Shown one piece after another: positions 48,461 to 57,772 of a stretch of DNA of 64,000 nucleotides. The notes under the pieces are model-generated. The model was not told the DNA's origin and made no database searches. It saw only the letters and a program-made list of their open reading frames with translations. The stretch is from contig NZ_CP015136.1 in assembly GCF_001618865.1 (NCBI RefSeq), positions 1-64,000 on the forward strand, given 5' to 3'. Origin of the DNA: Luteitalea pratensis (GTDB lineage: Bacteria; Acidobacteriota; Vicinamibacteria; Vicinamibacterales; Vicinamibacteraceae). Made by a program: the position numbers and the translations under genes. Each line of letters opens with the position of its first letter. Position 1 is the stretch's first letter.

Positions 48461-50125
48461 GTGCGATTCGTGGCCGAAACCGAGGTCCGAGGCGCGTATC
48501 AGTTCGGGCCGTTTCAGCTCGACGTCCGCGAGCGGCGTCTGTCGCGGGGCTGCGAAGTCATCCCGTTGCGTCTCAAGGTGTTCGACACGCTCCGGGTGCT
48601 GGTCGAGAACGCCGGGCGACTGGTCACCAAGCAGGAGCTCCTCGACGCGGTGTGGCCCGAGACGAGCGTCGAGGAAAACAACCTCAATCACAACGTGTCG
48701 GTGCTGCGGAAGGCGCTCGGGGATCGAGCGACGGGCGAGCACTACATCGAGACCGTGCCGCGCGTGGGCTATCGCTTTGTCGCATCGGTCGAAGGTCCCA
48801 TCGCCCAGGCCACGACCGATTCCAGGTCACCAGGGCCCGGCGTGACCTCCATCGCGGTTCTTCCCTTCGCGGACATGAGCTCGAGTCGCGACCAGGACTA
48901 TCTGTGCGAGGGCGTGGCAGAGGAGATCATCGATGCATTGACGCACGTGACCGGCCTCCGTGTCGCGGCGCGCAGCGCGTCGTTCCAGTTCCGAGGTCCC
49001 GCGGTGGATGTCGGCGCCGCCGGACGACAGCTTGGCGTGGCGGCGTTGCTCGAGGGCAGCGTTCGCAAGACGGATCAGCGTCTTCGCATCACAGTTCAGC
49101 TCGTGGACGTCGCCGACGGATATCGCCGTTGGTCTCAGCGTTTCGACCGGCCGCTCGACGACGTGTTCGCGATCCAGGACGAGATCGCCGAAGCGGTGGT
49201 CGCTTCCCTTCGTTCCGGAAACCTGAGTGAGTCTGAGAGAGCGGCGCTGCGACGTCCCCACACAACATCCGAGGCGTACGAGTATTACCTGCGGGGACGT
49301 CAGTATCTTCCCCGCATGAGCCACCCGGACCTGGAACGGAGCCGGGCCATGTTCGCTCGCGCCATCGAGATGGACTCAGGCTATGGCCCGGCGTGGGCGG
49401 GCCTGGCGACGGTACACGCCACGCTGTACGAGTGGTTTGGCGCCAGCGACCACGATCTCGAAGCGGCCGGGCGCGTGAGCCGACGAGCACTGGAACTGTC
49501 GCCCGGACTCGCGGAGGCTCACACGGCACGTGGCTTTGCGCTCTCGTTGTCACGACGCTACGACGAGGCCGAGCGGGAGTTCGACGAGGCAATCGGCATC
49601 AATCCGAACTCGTTCGATGCCTATTACTACTTCGCCCGAAGCAGTTTCGCGCGTGGCGACGTCGAACGCTCCGCCGCCCTGTTCCACTCGGCTGCCGAGG
49701 TCCGCCAGGAGGACTTCCAAAGCCCCTTTCTCCTTGCGCAGTCCCTGAGGATGCTTGGCCAATTCGAGCAAGCGCGCGCCGCGAACCATGATGGCGTCCA
49801 GCGAGCCGAGCGAGTACTGGCACTGAACCCCGTCGATGTCCGAGCACTTTCGCTCGGCTCGCTGGCGCTCTTCGTGGATGGTCAGACCGATCGCGCCATG
49901 AACTGGTCGCGAGAGTCTCTCGAGCTCTATCCAGACGACATGAGCACGTTAGTGTGTGCGACCTGTCTCAGGGCGCAGAACGGAGAGAAGGAGGAGGCCA
50001 TCGCCACGTTCGAGCGCCTCGTGACACTCGGGTGGGGGAAGCGCGACTGGGTCGAGCACGATCCCGACTACGACAGCCTCCGAGACGATCTCAGGTTCCA
50101 ACGTCTGCTGGCCCGGCTGAAATGA
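48461..50125 (+). CDS. Winged-helix regulator fused to TolB-N/FlgO-like and TPR domains
   Basis: A 554-aa protein. Residues about 10-108 form an OmpR/PhoB-type winged helix (FGPFQLDVRERRLSRG, ELLDAVWPETSVEENNLNHNV). Residues about 125-245 (TSIAVLPFADMSSSRDQDYL, QLGVAALLEGSVRK) resemble the FlgO/TolB-amino-terminal-like domain of adenylate cyclase-associated proteins. TPR repeats (AWAGLATVHATLYEW and later units) fill the rest. No membrane segment is seen, unlike CadC. Start GTG at 48461. Its stop overlaps the next start (ATGA). Its DNA-binding domain is nearly identical to that of the next gene. Confidence 0.82.
   Translation: MRFVAETEVRGAYQFGPFQLDVRERRLSRGCEVIPLRLKVFDTLRVLVENAGRLVTKQELLDAVWPETSVEENNLNHNVSVLRKALGDRATGEHYIETVPRVGYRFVASVEGPIAQATTDSRSPGPGVTSIAVLPFADMSSSRDQDYLCEGVAEEIIDALTHVTGLRVAARSASFQFRGPAVDVGAAGRQLGVAALLEGSVRKTDQRLRITVQLVDVADGYRRWSQRFDRPLDDVFAIQDEIAEAVVASLRSGNLSESERAALRRPHTTSEAYEYYLRGRQYLPRMSHPDLERSRAMFARAIEMDSGYGPAWAGLATVHATLYEWFGASDHDLEAAGRVSRRALELSPGLAEAHTARGFALSLSRRYDEAEREFDEAIGINPNSFDAYYYFARSSFARGDVERSAALFHSAAEVRQEDFQSPFLLAQSLRMLGQFEQARAANHDGVQRAERVLALNPVDVRALSLGSLALFVDGQTDRAMNWSRESLELYPDDMSTLVCATCLRAQNGEKEEAIATFERLVTLGWGKRDWVEHDPDYDSLRDDLRFQRLLARLK
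48493..48797 (+). repeat. Duplicated winged-helix coding segment, copy 1
   Basis: About 300 bp matching 50145-50449 with roughly a dozen differences overall and long exact runs (for example about 48580-48760). The offset is constant at 1652 bp. Most differences in the core are synonymous or conservative. Confidence 0.9.
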
Positions 50126-51327
50126 CTCAGTCTCGACCGTCGAACGCGTATCGATTCGGGCCGTTTCAGCTCGACGTCCGCGAGCGGCGTCTGTCGCGCG
50201 GCTGCGACGTCATCCCGTTGCGGCTCAAGGTGTTCGACACGCTCCGGGTGTTGGTCGAGAACGCCGGGCGACTGGTCACCAAGCAGGAGCTCCTCGACGC
50301 GGTGTGGCCCGAGACGAGCGTCGAGGAAAACAACCTCAATCACAACGTGTCGGTGCTGCGGAAGGCGCTCGGGGATCGAGCGACGGGCGAGCACTACATC
50401 GAGACCGTGCCGCGAGTGGGCTATCGCTTCGTCGCCCCGGTGGAAGGTGCCGTTCCTCAGACCACGGCAGCCGTGGCTTCAGCGACGAAGGCGCGGCAGG
50501 AAATCCGGTACTGCACGACAAACGATGGTGTCCGCCTCGCGTATGCCACGACAGGCAACGGACCGCCGCTGGTGAAGGCGTCAAACTGGCTGACGCATCT
50601 GGACTTCGAATGGGGGAGCCCGATCTGGCGCCACTGGCATGCCGCGCTCTCGCTCCACCACCGTCTCGTCCGCTACGACGAGCGTGGCAACGGTATGTCA
50701 CAGCGCGACGTGCCGGACGTGAACTTCGATACGTGGGTGCGCGATCTCGAGGCGGTCATCGACGCGGCGGGTCTGGATCGATTTCCGCTGCTGGGGATCT
50801 CTCGTGGCGGTCCCATTGCAATCGCGTATGCCGTGAGGCATCCGGAGCGCGTGACGCACCTGGTGCTCTACGGCGCATTTGCAGCCGGTCTGAACCACGT
50901 CGGCAAGCCCCATGAGCTCGAGGCGCGGCACGCGCTGGTAAGCCTGATGCGACTCGGGTGGGGTCTCAACAACCCGGCCTTCTGCAAGATGTTCACCTGT
51001 CGGTTCATCCCCCAGGCCACGCCGGAACATGAGCAGTGGTTGGATGAGCTGCAGCGCGTGTCCACGTCGCCGGAAAATGCGGCGCGGCTCATGGAGCGCG
51101 ACGACGACATCGACGTCCGACCACTCCTGGCGCACGTGAAGGCGCCGACGCTGGTCATCCACTGCGACCGTGACCGCGCAGTGCCCCCTGAGGAGGGCCG
51201 CCTGCTGGCGGCCGAGATCCCGGGTGCGCGGTATGTCTCCCTGCCGAGCGCCAATCATCTGATGCTGGAGGAGGAGCCCGCCTGGTCTCTGTTCCTCGAG
51301 GAACTGGGACTGTTCCTGAACTGGTAG
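50122..51327 (+). CDS. Winged-helix regulator fused to alpha/beta hydrolase
   Basis: A 401-aa protein: an OmpR/PhoB-type winged helix at about 10-108, then an alpha/beta hydrolase fold (about 125-400). The nucleophile elbow GISRGG holds the catalytic Ser, the oxyanion part is near LVKASNWLTHLDFEW, the acid lies in TLVIHCDRDRAVPPEEG and the catalytic His in SANHLMLEEE. The triad appears intact, so either a hydrolysable ligand or an enzymatic output is possible. The start overlaps the previous stop (ATGA). The fusion suggests direct sensing of a small molecule by a hydrolase-like domain, which is inference. Confidence 0.85.
   Translation: MTQSRPSNAYRFGPFQLDVRERRLSRGCDVIPLRLKVFDTLRVLVENAGRLVTKQELLDAVWPETSVEENNLNHNVSVLRKALGDRATGEHYIETVPRVGYRFVAPVEGAVPQTTAAVASATKARQEIRYCTTNDGVRLAYATTGNGPPLVKASNWLTHLDFEWGSPIWRHWHAALSLHHRLVRYDERGNGMSQRDVPDVNFDTWVRDLEAVIDAAGLDRFPLLGISRGGPIAIAYAVRHPERVTHLVLYGAFAAGLNHVGKPHELEARHALVSLMRLGWGLNNPAFCKMFTCRFIPQATPEHEQWLDELQRVSTSPENAARLMERDDDIDVRPLLAHVKAPTLVIHCDRDRAVPPEEGRLLAAEIPGARYVSLPSANHLMLEEEPAWSLFLEELGLFLNW
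50145..50449 (+). repeat. Duplicated winged-helix coding segment, copy 2
   Basis: Partner of 48493-48797. The near-identity ends as the effector domains begin, so only the DNA-binding module is shared. Confidence 0.9.
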
Positions 51328-51527
51328 GGGGCGGTCAGACGTCTCGCTTTGCCTCGTGACTTCTCGTGAAGGGATTACCGACTGATGGTCCTCGGACCGC
51401 GTTCGGGCACACTCTTTGACACACTGGAGCGGATGCCAATGTGTGCCTTCGGCGTCCGCGCCGATCCGACGCAAGCGTTCGCACCGACTGAGCGTTGCAG
51501 TCTGAATGGCAATGAGGCTCGCTTTCC

Positions 51528-51986
51528 TCAGCGGAAACGCTCAATCAGCATCAGATCGCTGACTTCCTGATCGATCTGCGTGTAGAGGAGGGATTTGCCG
51601 TCGGAGGACACGGTGAAACCAACAAACACCGGCTTGGAAATGGCCATGATGGTTGTGATCCGGCCATCGGCGAAGCTCAGGAACTGGATAGAGGCTGGAG
51701 CAGTATGCCCCCTTCGGGGGATGAAATAGACCCCATGATCCAGGGGAGCAAAGGTGCTCCAGTCAGAAATCCCCGCGACAACCTCGTTCTCCTTCCCGCC
51801 GTCGACAGGCATTCTCCACAACGCGGGGCCGCCGGCTGCCTCCTTCGAGTAGTAGAGGAATCTCCCGTCCGGCGACTCCAGCGCAGCGAAGCCTCCTTGT
51901 CTGGTGACTTGAACGGCTCCGGTGCCGTCGGTGCGCCTCTTCCACACCTGCGATTTGCCACTGCGGTTCGAGTGAAAGTAGATCTA
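51528..51986 (-). pseudogene. C-terminal remnant of a beta-propeller (PD40/TolB-like) protein
   Basis: On the minus strand the frame from about 51986 reads IYFHSNRSGKSQVWKRRTDG, then TGAVQVTRQGGFAALESPDG and GFTVSSDGKSLLYTQID, ending LMLIERFR. These are WD40-like beta-propeller blades as found in the C-terminus of kinase-TolB or CadC-TolB proteins. A stop codon (TAG) interrupts the frame immediately upstream and there is no good start or ribosome site. It is probably the tail of a lost regulator or kinase, related in type to the intact kinase next door. Confidence 0.65.
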
Positions 51987-52084
51987 GAAGAACTCGAATT
52001 CCACAGGCCGCGGATTGCCGCTCGCCGTCAGCTCGTTTGGAGCGCGCGTGGTTGACCGCTGAGCCTGCGACTCGAGGTGGCTAC

Positions 52085-54685
52085 ATGTCACTGGACGTGA
52101 GCAGTCGAATCGGTCCGTACGAGATCGTCGCCCTGATCGGAACCGGAGGGATGGGCGAGGTGTACCACGCCAAGGATTCCCGCCTCGACCGGTCCGTAGC
52201 CATCAAGGTGCTCACCTCTGCGCGTGGTGTCGAGCGCCACGAGCTCGATCGGTTCAAGCGTGAAGCTCGTGCGATTGCGCGAGTGAACCACCCTTCCATC
52301 TGTACTGTCCACGATGTCGGCGAACACGAGGGTGTTCCGTTCCTTGTTATGGAGCTTCTTGAAGGGGAAACGCTCGCCGAACGTTTGGAACTCGGCGCAC
52401 TGCCGGTCGATCGCGCTGTGGCGATCGCGGCAGAGATCGCCGCGGCGCTCGATGCCGCCCACAACAAGGAGGTGGTTCATCGCGACCTCAAGCCCAGTAA
52501 CGTGATGCTCACGCCCAACGGCGTGAAGCTCCTCGATTTCGGTCTCGCGAAGCTCCGGGATGGTGACTATCGAGAAGGTGCACATGAGCCCACGAAGAGC
52601 GTGCCCTTGACTCGCGACGGAGAGCTCCTTGGTACGCTGCCATACATGGCGCCCGAGCAAATCGAAGGACAGGAGACTGACACGCGGACAGACATCTTCT
52701 CGTTCGGCGTGATGCTCTTCGAGATGATGACTGGCCGGCGACCGTTCGCCGGGAACACACGTTCGGCACTGATCGCCGCCATCGTCGGTGCGCAACCCTT
52801 GTCGGCTTCGAGCCTCCAGCCGGGCATCTCACCGGCGCTCGAGCGAGTGATCGAGCGGTGTCTCGCAAAGGAGAGGAAGAGTCGCTGGCAAACAGCGCGC
52901 GATCTCGCGACAGAGCTCGAATGGATTGCGGCTGGTGCGCACAGTCAAGCCGTGCGGTCGACATTCGGCCGCCGACAACGCTGGCGACTCATTCTGATCG
53001 GCCTCGTTGCGGTGATAGCGCTCACCGGCCTCGTGCTGGTCGCAATGATGGCTCTCGCGCCACCAGCCGCAGCCGTAGCCAGGTACACAAGGGTGACGTT
53101 CCGACACGGCGCCGTATCGTCCGCGCGGTTCACGCCCGACGGCCGGAGCTTCGTGTACAGCGCGAGCTGGGAGGGACAGCCGTACAACATGTTTCTTGGC
53201 CGTCCCGAGGGTCTTGATGCGCGCGACCTGTCGTTGCAAGCGGGAAGGATCCTTGCGATCTCACCATCGAATGAGATGGCCGTTCTCTTCGGACCACAGA
53301 ACGTCAATCGAGCTTTTGGCGCTCGAACGCTCGCGCGAGTTCCGCTGGCCGGCGGCGCGCGACGCGACCTGCTCGACGGGATCGTGGACGCCGATTGGAT
53401 CGCAGGAACGAACGAACTCGCCGTCGTACGCGATCCGGGGAATGGCCGTCCATGGAGGGTCGAGTTTCCCGTGGGCACCGTCGTCCATGAAGCGCGCGCT
53501 GCGTGGTCGCTGCGTGTCTCGCCCGACGGAATCCGTGTCGCATTCTTCGAGGGGCCGGGACTGTTCACGACCGAGCCAGAGGCGATGATCACCGTCGTCG
53601 ATCGGTCCGGTCGCAAATCAACGCTCTCGAAGAACTGGGCCGGAATCGGTCTGGCTTGGTCTCGACTGACGGACGAAATCTGGTTCACGGCTACGGACGG
53701 CGGCAGACAGGCTCCGTGGCTGCAGTCGATCTCCCTCGCAGGTGTGGAGCGGACGATTCAGCGCGCGCCCGATTGGCTCGTGCTCCACGACATTTCTGCC
53801 GACGGCCGTGTGCTAGTTTCTCGAAACAGCATTCGAATCAACCTCGCCTGCCAGCTGCCGGGCGACGTGACGGAACGTGACCTGAGCTGGGGCTTGGCTG
53901 GGACCGTGCGCGATCTATCGGCCGATGGGCGAACACTGGTCTTCAGGGAACTACTTGGTAACGATCTCAGGTCGACCACCGCGTTCACCTATCGCCGGCC
54001 GCTCGATGGGTCGCCAGCCGTTCGCCTCGGCGTCGGCGACCCTCAGTCGATTTCTCCGGATGCGAGGTGGGTCCTCGCCCGGCTCAAGGACAGTCTGATC
54101 CTCCTACCAACTGGTTCCGGTTCTGTGGTCGATCTACCAAAAGGCAATCTGGTGCGAGTCAGCGCGGGCGCCTGGCTGAGCGACTCGAAGCGGGTCGTCA
54201 TCACTGGAGATGCCGGCAACAACAGACCTCAAGGCTACATTCAGGACATCCCTAGTGGCATCCCTCGGCCGATCACATCGGAAGGCGTCGTCCTGGCCGC
54301 CAAGGCTGCCGTCCGCGAGAACACGTCGGTGCTGGGTCGATCCGGCGGTCGTTGGGCTCTTTATCCGATTGAAGGGGGCCCCGCGCAGCCCGTGCCCGCG
54401 ATCGCCTCAACGGACATCCCGATTCGATGGAGCGATAAGGGTCGAGTCATTTATATCGTTGATAATACGGACGGACCAGGTCAACCGGGCCGACCCACAG
54501 CTGACGTTTTTCGTGTCGACATCGTGACCGGACGCCGAACCCATTGGAAAACGCTGGCGCCGTCCGATCCCGTGGGGGTCGAAATCGATCGTGGATCGGT
54601 CGTTGTCGCAGAGGATGGACGAGCGTACTGCTACTCCTTCCTCCGTCGTTTGGGAGATCTGTTCGTCGTTGACGGACTCAAATGA
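52085..54685 (+). CDS. PknB-type Ser/Thr kinase with TolB-like propeller sensor
   Basis: An 866-aa membrane receptor kinase. Kinase domain at about 9-280: G-loop GTGGMGEVY (19-27), K41 in VAIK, catalytic HRDLKPSN with D134, DFG at 151-153, and the APE motif in MAPEQ. A single transmembrane helix lies at about 297-325. The remaining 540 residues form WD40/PD40-like propeller blades (ARFTPDGRSFVYSA and later repeats), predicted outside the membrane. GAGGTGG just before the ATG at 52085 sets the start. The stop overlaps the FHA regulator start (ATGA), pointing to a kinase-substrate pair. Confidence 0.92.
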   Translation: MSLDVSSRIGPYEIVALIGTGGMGEVYHAKDSRLDRSVAIKVLTSARGVERHELDRFKREARAIARVNHPSICTVHDVGEHEGVPFLVMELLEGETLAERLELGALPVDRAVAIAAEIAAALDAAHNKEVVHRDLKPSNVMLTPNGVKLLDFGLAKLRDGDYREGAHEPTKSVPLTRDGELLGTLPYMAPEQIEGQETDTRTDIFSFGVMLFEMMTGRRPFAGNTRSALIAAIVGAQPLSASSLQPGISPALERVIERCLAKERKSRWQTARDLATELEWIAAGAHSQAVRSTFGRRQRWRLILIGLVAVIALTGLVLVAMMALAPPAAAVARYTRVTFRHGAVSSARFTPDGRSFVYSASWEGQPYNMFLGRPEGLDARDLSLQAGRILAISPSNEMAVLFGPQNVNRAFGARTLARVPLAGGARRDLLDGIVDADWIAGTNELAVVRDPGNGRPWRVEFPVGTVVHEARAAWSLRVSPDGIRVAFFEGPGLFTTEPEAMITVVDRSGRKSTLSKNWAGIGLAWSRLTDEIWFTATDGGRQAPWLQSISLAGVERTIQRAPDWLVLHDISADGRVLVSRNSIRINLACQLPGDVTERDLSWGLAGTVRDLSADGRTLVFRELLGNDLRSTTAFTYRRPLDGSPAVRLGVGDPQSISPDARWVLARLKDSLILLPTGSGSVVDLPKGNLVRVSAGAWLSDSKRVVITGDAGNNRPQGYIQDIPSGIPRPITSEGVVLAAKAAVRENTSVLGRSGGRWALYPIEGGPAQPVPAIASTDIPIRWSDKGRVIYIVDNTDGPGQPGRPTADVFRVDIVTGRRTHWKTLAPSDPVGVEIDRGSVVVAEDGRAYCYSFLRRLGDLFVVDGLK

Positions 54686-55347
54686 GCGGACAGTATCGCT
54701 TCAGCGATTTTGTGCTGGATCTCGATGCACGTGAGTTGCGACGTGGAGTCGATTCGATTGCTCTTTCACCGAAGGCATACCAGCTACTCGAGATCCTCGT
54801 TGCTGAGCGACCGAAGGCCCTCTCGAAACTGGAGCTCCAGGAACGCCTTTGGCCCGACACGTTCGTGGTCGAGAAGAACCTCGTCAATCTCGTCGCCGAG
54901 ATTCGCGCTGCGCTCAGCGATGATGCGACACACGCCCGATTTGTCCGGACGGTCCCTCGATTCGGGTACGCGTTTCGAGAATCGGCTGCAGCCATGGTCG
55001 AGAAAAGTTCGGCTCCTGAGACGAGCGTCCGTTTCCGGCTCCGCTGGCCCGACGGCCGCGCCGCTCTGAAAGAGGGTGAACATGTGCTCGGCCGCGACCC
55101 CGACCTCGAGCTGTTCATCGACGCGCCCAGCGTGTCGCGGCGTCATGCCTTGATCAGAGTCTCTGGCGCCGACGCGACCATCCAGGATCTGGGGAGCAAG
55201 AACGGGACGTTCGTTGCTGATCGATCCGCCAGCGTTCCCACGCCGCTCACTGATGGCGATGTGATCCGCCTCGGCTCGGTCGAATTGACGTTCTCCGCCG
55301 TAAGCGTGCAGTATTCGACCCGCACCGAGGCAGCTCGCAAGCCCTGA
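54682..55347 (+). CDS. Winged-helix DNA-binding protein with C-terminal FHA domain
   Basis: A 221-aa protein: winged helix at about 5-100 (FSDFVLDLDARELRRG, ELQERLWPDTFVVEKNLVNLV) and an FHA phosphothreonine-binding domain at about 115-210, with GR (137-138), SRRH (152-155) and NGT (174-176), all key residues present. It overlaps the kinase gene by 4 nt. The natural reading is that the FHA domain recruits the regulator to the phosphorylated kinase, turning an extracellular signal into transcription. That link is inference from gene order and domains. Confidence 0.88.
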   Translation: MSGQYRFSDFVLDLDARELRRGVDSIALSPKAYQLLEILVAERPKALSKLELQERLWPDTFVVEKNLVNLVAEIRAALSDDATHARFVRTVPRFGYAFRESAAAMVEKSSAPETSVRFRLRWPDGRAALKEGEHVLGRDPDLELFIDAPSVSRRHALIRVSGADATIQDLGSKNGTFVADRSASVPTPLTDGDVIRLGSVELTFSAVSVQYSTRTEAARKP

Positions 55348-55380
55348 GATCTGAGGAATCAGAGTGGTTGGACGATGAAT

Positions 55381-56646
55381 TCAGTCCAGTCTAAACAGCC
55401 GCAAAGGGACGGCCTGAGCCATCGCTCGCGTGCCTGCGTCGTTGGGATGCAAGTGATCCCCGCTGTCGTACACGGGTGACAATCGCGTCGGGTGATCAGG
55501 ATCACGCAGCGCGCGATCGAAGTCGATCATGCCATCGTACTCCCCAGCGCTACGGATCCACTCGTTGATCGCTTGCCGCTTCTGCTCCCCCTCTGGTGAG
55601 TAGAAGCCCGGCATGGTAGCGCCCTCGAACGGGGGCAGGGTGGCGCCGAAGATCTTGATCCCGCGCAGGTGTGCCCGCTCGATCAGTTGGCGGTACCCGG
55701 CAATGAGTTCATCGACGCTGACGGCCTCCGAAGCGGGCGCGCCGATGTCATTGATACCAAGAAGCACGATCGCACAACCCACGGCAGGCTGGGCGACAAC
55801 GTCGCGATCGAAACGCGCAAGGCCGGCTGCGCCCAGTAACTGCGCCACCGGGCCCGTTCCGGGACGGAGCAGCCGATTGCCTATGATTCCCTGGTTGAGC
55901 ACCGCCAGATGATCGAGGCTCGGTCGAGCTTGCAGCCGCTCTGACAACATGTCCGGCCATCGTCGGTTTGCATTGATCGTCGAACCGGCTCCATCGGTGA
56001 TCGAATCTCCCAGGACGACGATCGCTTCGGCACGCCTAGACGCGTCCACCTGGACGCCTGTGAGCAACGGCCACGATCCGATAGGGCTAGACGGTAGCAG
56101 CGTGCCGGCATCCGTGAGGTCCCCCGAGTCGGGCGCCGACACATAAGACGTCTGCAACCCAAGGAGGTGCACGGTGCTCACGGAGGTTGGATGCGGGAGG
56201 TAGATGCTGACGGCCAGCTCGGATAGCGGGGGCGCATCCAGCGCCACAGGATCGCTCAGGACCGGAGCACCCGCCGGAATGGTGATCGAAGGAACGCCGC
56301 CAAACGTCAGCGCTCGATCGGTCGCTGGGTCGATGCTTTCAGCCACACTCCGAAGAGCGATGCGGGCAGCACCGATGACGATGCGCTGCGTCCCCAGCTC
56401 GTTGGACAACCTAACTCGCACCTGATTGCCGCCAATTGAAGTACGTACGATCAGACGGAGCGTCTGATTGCTGTACTGCGATGGCGCCCCGATCACGCCC
56501 TGGGGAGCCGTGGCCCAGCTGCCAACCCAATGCCCGTCTCCCAGAGCGTTGGCAGACACATCCTGGTGGAGAGTGCTGCTCGTCGTAACGGTGAGCGCGG
56601 CGGCGGTGAGCAACGCGCGACGCCAACGCGTATTCAGTTTCAGCAT
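55381..56646 (-). CDS. Exported SGNH/GDSL-family hydrolase with N-terminal beta domain
   Basis: A 421-aa secreted protein. Signal peptide about 1-34 (LLTAAALTVTTSS). HWVGSWATAPQG starts an N-terminal beta-rich domain seen in this SGNH subfamily. The hydrolase domain follows with IVVLGDSITDGAGST (block I Ser), NQGIIGNRLL (block II), LLGINDIG (block III) and DGDHLHPND-like DSGDHLHPND (Asp/His). GGAGG 5 nt before the ATG sets the start. Related proteins act on acetylated carbohydrates or lipids. Length and motifs look complete. Confidence 0.87.
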   Translation of the reverse strand: MLKLNTRWRRALLTAAALTVTTSSTLHQDVSANALGDGHWVGSWATAPQGVIGAPSQYSNQTLRLIVRTSIGGNQVRVRLSNELGTQRIVIGAARIALRSVAESIDPATDRALTFGGVPSITIPAGAPVLSDPVALDAPPLSELAVSIYLPHPTSVSTVHLLGLQTSYVSAPDSGDLTDAGTLLPSSPIGSWPLLTGVQVDASRRAEAIVVLGDSITDGAGSTINANRRWPDMLSERLQARPSLDHLAVLNQGIIGNRLLRPGTGPVAQLLGAAGLARFDRDVVAQPAVGCAIVLLGINDIGAPASEAVSVDELIAGYRQLIERAHLRGIKIFGATLPPFEGATMPGFYSPEGEQKRQAINEWIRSAGEYDGMIDFDRALRDPDHPTRLSPVYDSGDHLHPNDAGTRAMAQAVPLRLFRLD

Positions 56647-56959
56647 GCTTACCTCCGATGTTCGCCGAATGGCCGTCGGCGCTGAGCGCCGCGAACGCGA
56701 GCTCGGCAAGAACGACGATGTCGCTTTCTCGTCTATCGCGATCGGAATCCATCACGAATCTTCCGAATGATGTCGACACGGCTTCGCAGGATCGCGATGG
56801 TATGGTTCGCGCGAGACGAAGTCGCAGGGCGTAGGCAGGAATTCTGCAGGTTACGAAACGAAGGCACCGTCAGTCGATTGCCAGTGAGATTTGGGGTTCT
56901 TAGATCCGGGAACCTCACGCTGCACGGATGAGCCAGAGTCGAAAATCTCTCCCAATCAT

Positions 56960-57290
56960 GGCGGGTTGCTCGATGGAGCCGACAGAAAAGTTCGACGCGA
57001 TAGCCGAGCGTTCGCGGATCATCTTGCGCGTTCGCACGTTCTTCCTCCATGCTGACGGCCGGCCCGCGTTCCTCGTACCGAATGCCTTAGTGAAGAATCT
57101 TCCAGATCAGCCGACACAGGCGGTGTGCGATGGCACCGATGGCTTGAGCGTGTCCAAGGCGTGGGACGAGGCGGCGATACACGTTGGCGAAGATTGCGCG
57201 CGCCGCTTGCTGCATGCGGCGGGCGCTGATACCCGGCAGGACCAGCGACGCACCCCCCTGCGGCTCGACCCGCGATTGACGCGGGCAGTG
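56960..57290 (-). pseudogene. Degenerate 3' end of an IS110-like transposase
   Basis: The minus strand reads RMQQAARAIFANVYRRLVPR, then AIGAIAHRLCRLIWKILH, a stop (TAA at about 57093-57091), then GIRYEERGPAVS, and in other frames RTRKMIRE and LGYRVE. From memory of the family this order matches the C-terminus of IS110/IS116/IS902-type transposases. The TAA probably replaced a CAA Gln codon and at least two frameshifts follow. The rest of the 882-bp gap between the SGNH gene start and tRNA-Ser (56647-57528) shows no other gene. Confidence 0.5.
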
Positions 57291-57490
57291 TCGCCCAGAA
57301 GAGCCAGGCGAACTACTGCACAACTTCCTGCACAATCCCAGACTGCGGTGGCTGGCGCGCGGAATCATTAGCAATTTCTTCACACACGCGGTGTGATGAA
57401 AGCGCGGAGCTGCAATGGCAGATGTCGGGATTTCTGGCCGAATTTGCGCAGGTCTCAGACCGAAAAACCGTCACCCCTCGATCGAGGCGT

Positions 57491-57518
57491 TTGCGCAAGT
57501 GCCTACTTTACGTATACT
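57491..57518 (+). promoter_or_regulatory. Promoter of tRNA-Ser(GCT)
   Basis: TTGCGC (57491-57496), a 16-bp spacer and TATACT (57513-57518), ending 10 bp before the tRNA. Confidence 0.55.
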
Positions 57519-57528
57519 TAACGCTTGC

Positions 57529-57620
<92 letters not shown>

Positions 57621-57622
<2 letters not shown>

Positions 57623-57673
57623 GCCTTCGCTCGCGTATGGCTTCGCTGGAGCCGCGAGCTTCGGCTCGGCAAG
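57621..57673 (+). repeat. tRNA trailer element shared by both tRNA-Ser genes
   Basis: Starts CAGCCTTCGCTC and ends in a hairpin with GAGCCG facing CGGCTC, then GGCAAGCC. The trailer of tRNA-Ser(TGA), read on its own strand from 21598, begins CCAGCCTTCGCTC and also ends in a hairpin (21578-21554) then GGCAAGCC. The middle parts differ. Confidence 0.6.
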
Positions 57674-57772
57674 CCCCCGGAGACGCCTTTGTCTTTGGAG
57701 TGCGAGCTGGGCTCGGGCAGCCCCAACAGCACCTGTCGCGCCGACGCGGACCGCGGCATACTGACCCTCCCA

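Noticed and set aside
51328-51527. Possible small gene in the 200-bp gap
   Set aside because: No frame with a ribosome site or recognisable protein; nothing seen here.
45650-57528. Prophage or integrative element with its own integrase
   Set aside because: No integrase, phage structural or conjugation gene was seen between the tRNA fragment and the intact tRNA, so only a possible island is claimed.
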